Assembly: GCA_021201135.1 (NCBI GenBank)
Contig: JAJQGT010000008.1
Span: 62,001-126,000 of the forward strand
Source of the DNA: Oscillospiraceae bacterium
GTDB taxonomy: Bacteria > Bacillota > Clostridia > Oscillospirales > Ruminococcaceae
Length of the DNA: 64,000 nucleotides
Reading direction: 5' to 3'
Part shown: piece after piece, positions 60,104 to 64,000 of the stretch
Layout: every line of letters begins with the position of its first letter
Position numbering within the stretch: the stretch's first letter is position 1
The notes under the pieces: model-generated
Seen by the model: only the letters and a program-made list of their open reading frames with translations
Told to the model about the DNA's origin: nothing
The model's database searches: none
Made by a program: the position numbers and the translations under genes

Positions 60104-62251
60104 TTAGTCAAACCAGCCGTTTGCTTCAAGCTGGGCTATCAACGACTCGAGCTGTTGCATATCTGCGTCTATGGTTTCTGTTGTCAGATTCTCTTGGTAA
60201 AGAGCCTCTGCCTGTTCGTAATATTCTTTTGTCTTGGTATAATCCCGCTCTTCGTTTTCAAGCTCAGACTGCATGTCCGCCTCGACAAACGCCATACGCA
60301 TCGGAACTCGATAATCCGTCGGGAACAGCTCACTCATTTCTTCGAGCATGTCCATCGCTTTGTCGAAATCTCCGACCGTCTGATAAAGAATAGCGAGGTT
60401 CTGCATGATGTGGAACTGCGAAGATACGCTTTCGTTCAGGTCTTCGAAGACGGAGATCGCTCCTTCATACGCTTTAACGCTTACATAAGCATCCGCCAAA
60501 CGTTCCTTCATCTCGTTTACGCAACTGAGCGGAATTCTCTTCAAAGATTCGGTCAAAAGCTCCACAGATAATCCTGCTTTTCCCTCCAGCTTATAGATTT
60601 CATCGGTGGTTCTGTAAGCTCTGTAGAGAAGATACTGGTCGCTCGATTCGCTGATTACCTCTTTGAAGAGCTCAACGGCGAGGTCGTAGTCCTGCTCCGC
60701 AAATGCAATTTCTGCGGAAGTAAAGCTGAGTGAAGCCTCATCAAGTCCAAGCTCTTCTGCTGTCTCGAGCACTTCCTTTGCCTTGTCTACATATCCCGTT
60801 CTTGCAAGGCAGACGGCATAATCACGATAGTAGGTTGCGTTGTCTGTGACAAACTGGGTCGCTATCCCGAAGTAATCCCTTGCCGTGGCGTAATCGGGAT
60901 CTCCCGTCTGATAATAATAGCAGTTGGCGAGAATATAGTAGATGTCGCCGAAGCCGTGCTGATATTCTTCTACCGACTGGAACTCGGCTATGTTTCCGAG
61001 GTTGTCCTCGATATATTCACGGCATGTAGTGATGTCGTCATCCGCCCAAAGCCGTTCCGCCATTGCAAGATAAGGGTCAAGCCTGTCCCAATAAAGCGAC
61101 AGTGCCTCATCGTAAGGCTCATACGGGTCTTCGGCGGTTTCAATCTCGCGAACAAGTGTGTAGTACTTCTCCTCTTTTTCCTGCGCCATGACGTTAAATC
61201 CGACAATAGTGGTCGAGATAAAAATCGCAAAGATCACCGGCAGAATTATTGCCGCCGCTATTCTCTTAGACCGTGCAACTCTCCAACGGACATCGTGCTT
61301 ATGGATATTTGCGATAGCCGTCTTCAAAGCCGCCGCACTTGAAATTCTCTCAAGCGGATTATCCTTGAGCGACTGCTCGATTATGTAAACAATGCCTTCG
61401 CTGTAATGCCCGACCTTCGACAAGGGCTCTATTGCCGAAGGAACCACTGGCGGATGAACACCACTGAGAAGATGATACATGGTTGCGCCGAGGCTATAAA
61501 TATCCGAAAGCTTCCAGTCAATTCTGGTATCATCAATCGGATGGTATTTCTGATTATACGGAGCTGTGCTGTCAACAAGCTCGGTCGTATAGCCACTGAC
61601 GCGCTCGGTAGTTTCGTCGTCAAGCCTTTCAGTGGCATCGGGGTCAGTGCTTCTTATATGCCTGTCCGACCGCTCATAGCGAATCGGCGACGACAAAAGC
61701 GACTTGTATTTTTCGTAGATTGCATACTGCTCCGGCGAGCAATAGCCCAAAGAGCGGCTGATTAACTGGACATCATTTCCCGAAACCAGAGCCGCATTGA
61801 AGTCTATCAGGCAGACATCGCCGTTCGGCAGAAGCATTATATTTGCCGGCTTTATATCACGGTGACAGATATTATTCTTATGAAGCACTTCCACTGCCGA
61901 AGCAAGCTGCGCATACCACTTGACAACCTGCGCCTGAGTGAATGTGAATCCGTTCCGAAGAAGCTTATCAAGGCTCTGTCCCTCGATAAACTCCATGACG
62001 GTATAAAACTGCCCGTTCTCATTCAGAAAGTCATAAACCTGCGGGAGATACTCGCTCTTGACATTCTTAAGCGCATCCCTCTCCTGAGAACTACCCTCGG
62101 CGTTAAACAAAGTCTTGATGACCACCCACTTCTGCAAGTTAAAGTCCCAAGCTTTAAACACCGCTCCGCCCCCACCGGCACCCAGCTTCTCCGTGATGCG
62201 GTAACGAGGATTGGATATTACGGGGATTTCTATGGTTTGATTGTTAGGCAT
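60104..62251 (-). CDS. Transmembrane Ser/Thr protein kinase with extracellular TPR domain
   Basis: 715 residues. Kinase domain at 17-315: Gly-loop LGAGGGGAVFKAWD (23-36), Lys46 in VVIK, catalytic HRDIKPAN (130-137), and DFN (150-152) where DFG is usual, then GYCSPEQY (169-176). Between this and SDIYSLGATMYHLL (249-262) lies an insertion of about 60 residues with three similar sites TERL (207-210), TERV (215-218) and TELV (223-226). One membrane helix (about 331-353) leads to an outer domain of TPR-like units (about 360-715), in place of the PASTA repeats of PrkC-type kinases. AGGAGG precedes the start. Operon partners are an FHA protein and six TPR lipoproteins. Confidence 0.92.
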   Translation of the reverse strand: MPNNQTIEIPVISNPRYRITEKLGAGGGGAVFKAWDFNLQKWVVIKTLFNAEGSSQERDALKNVKSEYLPQVYDFLNENGQFYTVMEFIEGQSLDKLLRNGFTFTQAQVVKWYAQLASAVEVLHKNNICHRDIKPANIMLLPNGDVCLIDFNAALVSGNDVQLISRSLGYCSPEQYAIYEKYKSLLSSPIRYERSDRHIRSTDPDATERLDDETTERVSGYTTELVDSTAPYNQKYHPIDDTRIDWKLSDIYSLGATMYHLLSGVHPPVVPSAIEPLSKVGHYSEGIVYIIEQSLKDNPLERISSAAALKTAIANIHKHDVRWRVARSKRIAAAIILPVIFAIFISTTIVGFNVMAQEKEEKYYTLVREIETAEDPYEPYDEALSLYWDRLDPYLAMAERLWADDDITTCREYIEDNLGNIAEFQSVEEYQHGFGDIYYILANCYYYQTGDPDYATARDYFGIATQFVTDNATYYRDYAVCLARTGYVDKAKEVLETAEELGLDEASLSFTSAEIAFAEQDYDLAVELFKEVISESSDQYLLYRAYRTTDEIYKLEGKAGLSVELLTESLKRIPLSCVNEMKERLADAYVSVKAYEGAISVFEDLNESVSSQFHIMQNLAILYQTVGDFDKAMDMLEEMSELFPTDYRVPMRMAFVEADMQSELENEERDYTKTKEYYEQAEALYQENLTTETIDADMQQLESLIAQLEANGWFD

Positions 62252-62266
62252 TTTGAGGTCCTCCTT

Positions 62267-64000
62267 TTATTCGTAGATAGTGCCTTTGAACATATCTGTT
62301 GTGTCGGCATTAGTTGTGTCAAAGTTAGAGATGTCAAGGCTTGTAAGAGATGAGCACCCTAAAAACATACTTCTCATATCTGTTACTCTAGAGGTGTCAA
62401 AGCTACTTACGTTTAACGAAGTGATACTAGAACAAAAATAAAACATTTCACGCATATCTACAACTTTTGAAGTATTAAAACCACTTAAATCAAGAGAAGC
62501 AAGAGAACTACAGCTACCAAACATGCTTCTCATATCTGTGACATTTGATGTGTCAAAATCTATACTTAAGGAAGATAGAGATTGACATGTACTAAACATT
62601 TTGTTCATACTTTCCACGTTTGATGTGTCAAAACCACTTAAATTCAGTGAAACAAGCGCTTTACATAATTCAAACATTGATGACATGTCTGTCACATTAC
62701 CAGTTCTGAAAGAACTTAAATCGAGAGAAATCAAGTTGTAACAATTATAAAACATTCTGGACATATCAACAACATTAGAAGTATCAAAACCACTTACATC
62801 AATTGATGTCAACGAACCACAGGTGTCAAACATATATGCCATATTGACAACATTCGCTGTATCCAACTCTCCCAAATCAAGAGAAGTGAGTGAAAAGCAC
62901 TGCATAAACATTCGAGCCATATTTGTCACTTTTGAAGTATCAAAATTACTTACATCTAGTGATGACAAGGAACAGCAACAATTAAACATTGAAAGCATAT
63001 TAGTAACATTTGATGTGTTAAAGTTACTTACATCAAGAGTCTCAAGGTCATAACAGTAGTGAAACATGGATCCCATATCAGTAACATTTTCAGTATTAAA
63101 ACTGCTTATATCTAGTGAAATAAGATTGCGACAATACTCAAACATACTCTTCATATTATTTACTTTCGAAGTATCAAAGCCACTTAAGTCGAGGCTTAAA
63201 AGAGATTCGCATTCATTAAACATTTGTTCCATCGTTTGCACATTTGATGTATCAAATCCACTCAGGTCGAGAGAAGTAATCAAGCTACAGTACTGAAACA
63301 TCGCAAACATATTTTCAACGTTTGAGGTATCAAAATTAGAAACGTCAAGACTTTCAAGACTAGTACACTGATTAAACATAAATCCCATATTTGTAACGTT
63401 TGACGTATCTAGAGACGTTAGATTAATTGCAACAAGTGAACTATACTCAGCAAACAAACCAGATGCATTTTCATCCGAAATAACTCCCCCATCTCCTGCA
63501 ACATATAGGTGAGTGTCCTCAAGCCATCCAAGCACGCTTTCATCACTATCAAGTGAGAAATCCCAGGCATCAGATGGCGCACTATCAAGAGAATCCAAGA
63601 AGTCAATCTCAGTTATAGTACTCTTGTCAAAATAAGTAGGGTTGCGAATCATGTCGTTATCAAGCACACCGTAATTACTTTCATATGTGGGCTCTACTTC
63701 TACAGTTTCTTCTTCAATTACTTCCGGCTCTTCTTCTGGCGTCAGTTCAGCAAGAAGTGCCTCTATTTCAGCCGTGTCGTTAGCATTATTCAACCCCTGC
63801 TCCAAAACCTCAATCGCCTTATCCGTATTCCCTTGATTTATGTAAATCTGTGCCAAGTCGAGATACCACTCAGCTGTAGTCGGGTCGATTTCGATAAGCA
63901 TTTCGAGAAGTTCAATCAACACAGCTTCGTCGTCCGAGAAGACATCAAGCGCTGTCTTGAGAATGCTGATTGCACTTTCTGTATCTCCTAAACCGACATA
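62267..64000 (-). CDS. TPR lipoprotein with DUF285 leucine-rich repeats (partial, start outside)
   Basis: The frame is open to the right edge of the window (the first visible residues are YVGLGDTESAISILKTAL, the second half of a TPR module), so the signal peptide lies beyond 64000; the GTG at 63922 is not the true start. After the TPR and acidic linker (EEEPEVIEEETVEVEP) come the entry domain (ITEIDFLDS ... SLDSDESVLGW) and fifteen 26-residue DUF285 units, with the cap DTTDMFKGTIYE. Nearest relative is the gene at 58155. Confidence 0.88.
   Translation of the reverse strand, partial: YVGLGDTESAISILKTALDVFSDDEAVLIELLEMLIEIDPTTAEWYLDLAQIYINQGNTDKAIEVLEQGLNNANDTAEIEALLAELTPEEEPEVIEEETVEVEPTYESNYGVLDNDMIRNPTYFDKSTITEIDFLDSLDSAPSDAWDFSLDSDESVLGWLEDTHLYVAGDGGVISDENASGLFAEYSSLVAINLTSLDTSNVTNMGFMFNQCTSLESLDVSNFDTSNVENMFAMFQYCSLITSLDLSGFDTSNVQTMEQMFNECESLLSLDLSGFDTSKVNNMKSMFEYCRNLISLDISSFNTENVTDMGSMFHYCYDLETLDVSNFNTSNVTNMLSMFNCCCSLSSLDVSNFDTSKVTNMARMFMQCFSLTSLDLGELDTANVVNMAYMFDTCGSLTSIDVSGFDTSNVVDMSRMFYNCYNLISLDLSSFRTGNVTDMSSMFELCKALVSLNLSGFDTSNVESMNKMFSTCQSLSSLSIDFDTSNVTDMRSMFGSCSSLASLDLSGFNTSKVVDMREMFYFCSSITSLNVSSFDTSRVTDMRSMFLGCSSLTSLDISNFDTTNADTTDMFKGTIYE

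Noticed and set aside
63900-63922. Start codon for the last lipoprotein gene at 63922
   Set aside because: The frame is open to the window edge, and upstream codons match the TPR module of its paralogues.
58155-64000. Regular 78-base spacing that resembles a CRISPR or satellite array
   Set aside because: The repeats are coding DUF285 units of 26 residues with divergent DNA; there are no spacers and no cas genes.

Overview
The window looks like a chromosomal segment of a low-to-mid-GC Gram-positive anaerobe of the Clostridia, most likely an uncultured gut Oscillospiraceae/Ruminococcaceae. The signs are strong AGGAGG-type ribosome binding sites, near-consensus TTGACA-N17-TATAAT promoters, single-membrane lipoproteins, a large 2-hydroxyacyl-CoA dehydratase-type activase fusion, PyrK-dependent dihydroorotate dehydrogenase and a Ser/Thr kinase-FHA pair. 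The taxonomic call is inference from gene content.

Layout. 1-540: start of an unknown leftward gene, then a compact locus with a 30-residue hydrophobic peptide and a convergent antisense promoter (candidate type I toxin-antitoxin). 545-4260: small membrane protein, mreB, a small-protein/DUF1508/sirtuin operon, tRNA-Tyr and tRNA-Thr. 4284-9887: ECF sigma factor with a membrane-anchored beta-propeller protein, and a secreted Fn3-like protein. 10238-12325: galM, a DUF2508 protein and a YczE-like membrane protein. 12341-16132: argG-argH-argF behind a promoter with two ARG boxes. 16293-32521: one unbroken leftward run of 14 genes, pyrC-K-D-F-E-B followed by purE-F-M-N-O-H-D-L, from a promoter at 32557-32585; it carries most of UMP and IMP synthesis. 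Absent are carAB, purC, purK and purB. 32582-37366: amidoligase-type cluster (frameshifted circularly permuted ATP-grasp, alpha-E protein, transglutaminase, two M14/AstE-like proteins of which one has lost its zinc ligands). 37552-41877: giant activase fusion behind a probable attenuator. 42180-51344: mixed accessory genes (two AAA/DUF4143 ATPases, a GH13 glucosidase, an SDR, a secreted transglutaminase-like protein, a GIY-YIG protein, an AbrB-type relic, a zinc-ribbon membrane protein). 51431-64000: a leftward operon of at least nine genes with a transmembrane Ser/Thr kinase, a membrane FHA protein, a 51-residue membrane peptide and six lipoproteins that share an N-terminal TPR module but carry different outer domains (DUF285 leucine-rich repeats, YD repeats, IseA-like).

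Two dispersed palindromic repeat families run through the housekeeping part. The larger (about 135-160 bp, ends AAACCCC/GGGGTTT, six copies) sits between operon genes, usually touching a stop codon. One copy is read in frame inside purL and another supplies the C-terminus of pyrC. Its subterminal hairpins differ between copies but stay paired. The smaller (about 24 bp, GTAGGGGCGGATATTATCCG) occurs at four places. The most promising candidate for an undescribed system is the kinase/FHA/TPR-lipoprotein operon at the right end; the antisense-controlled peptide and the covarying repeat family come next.
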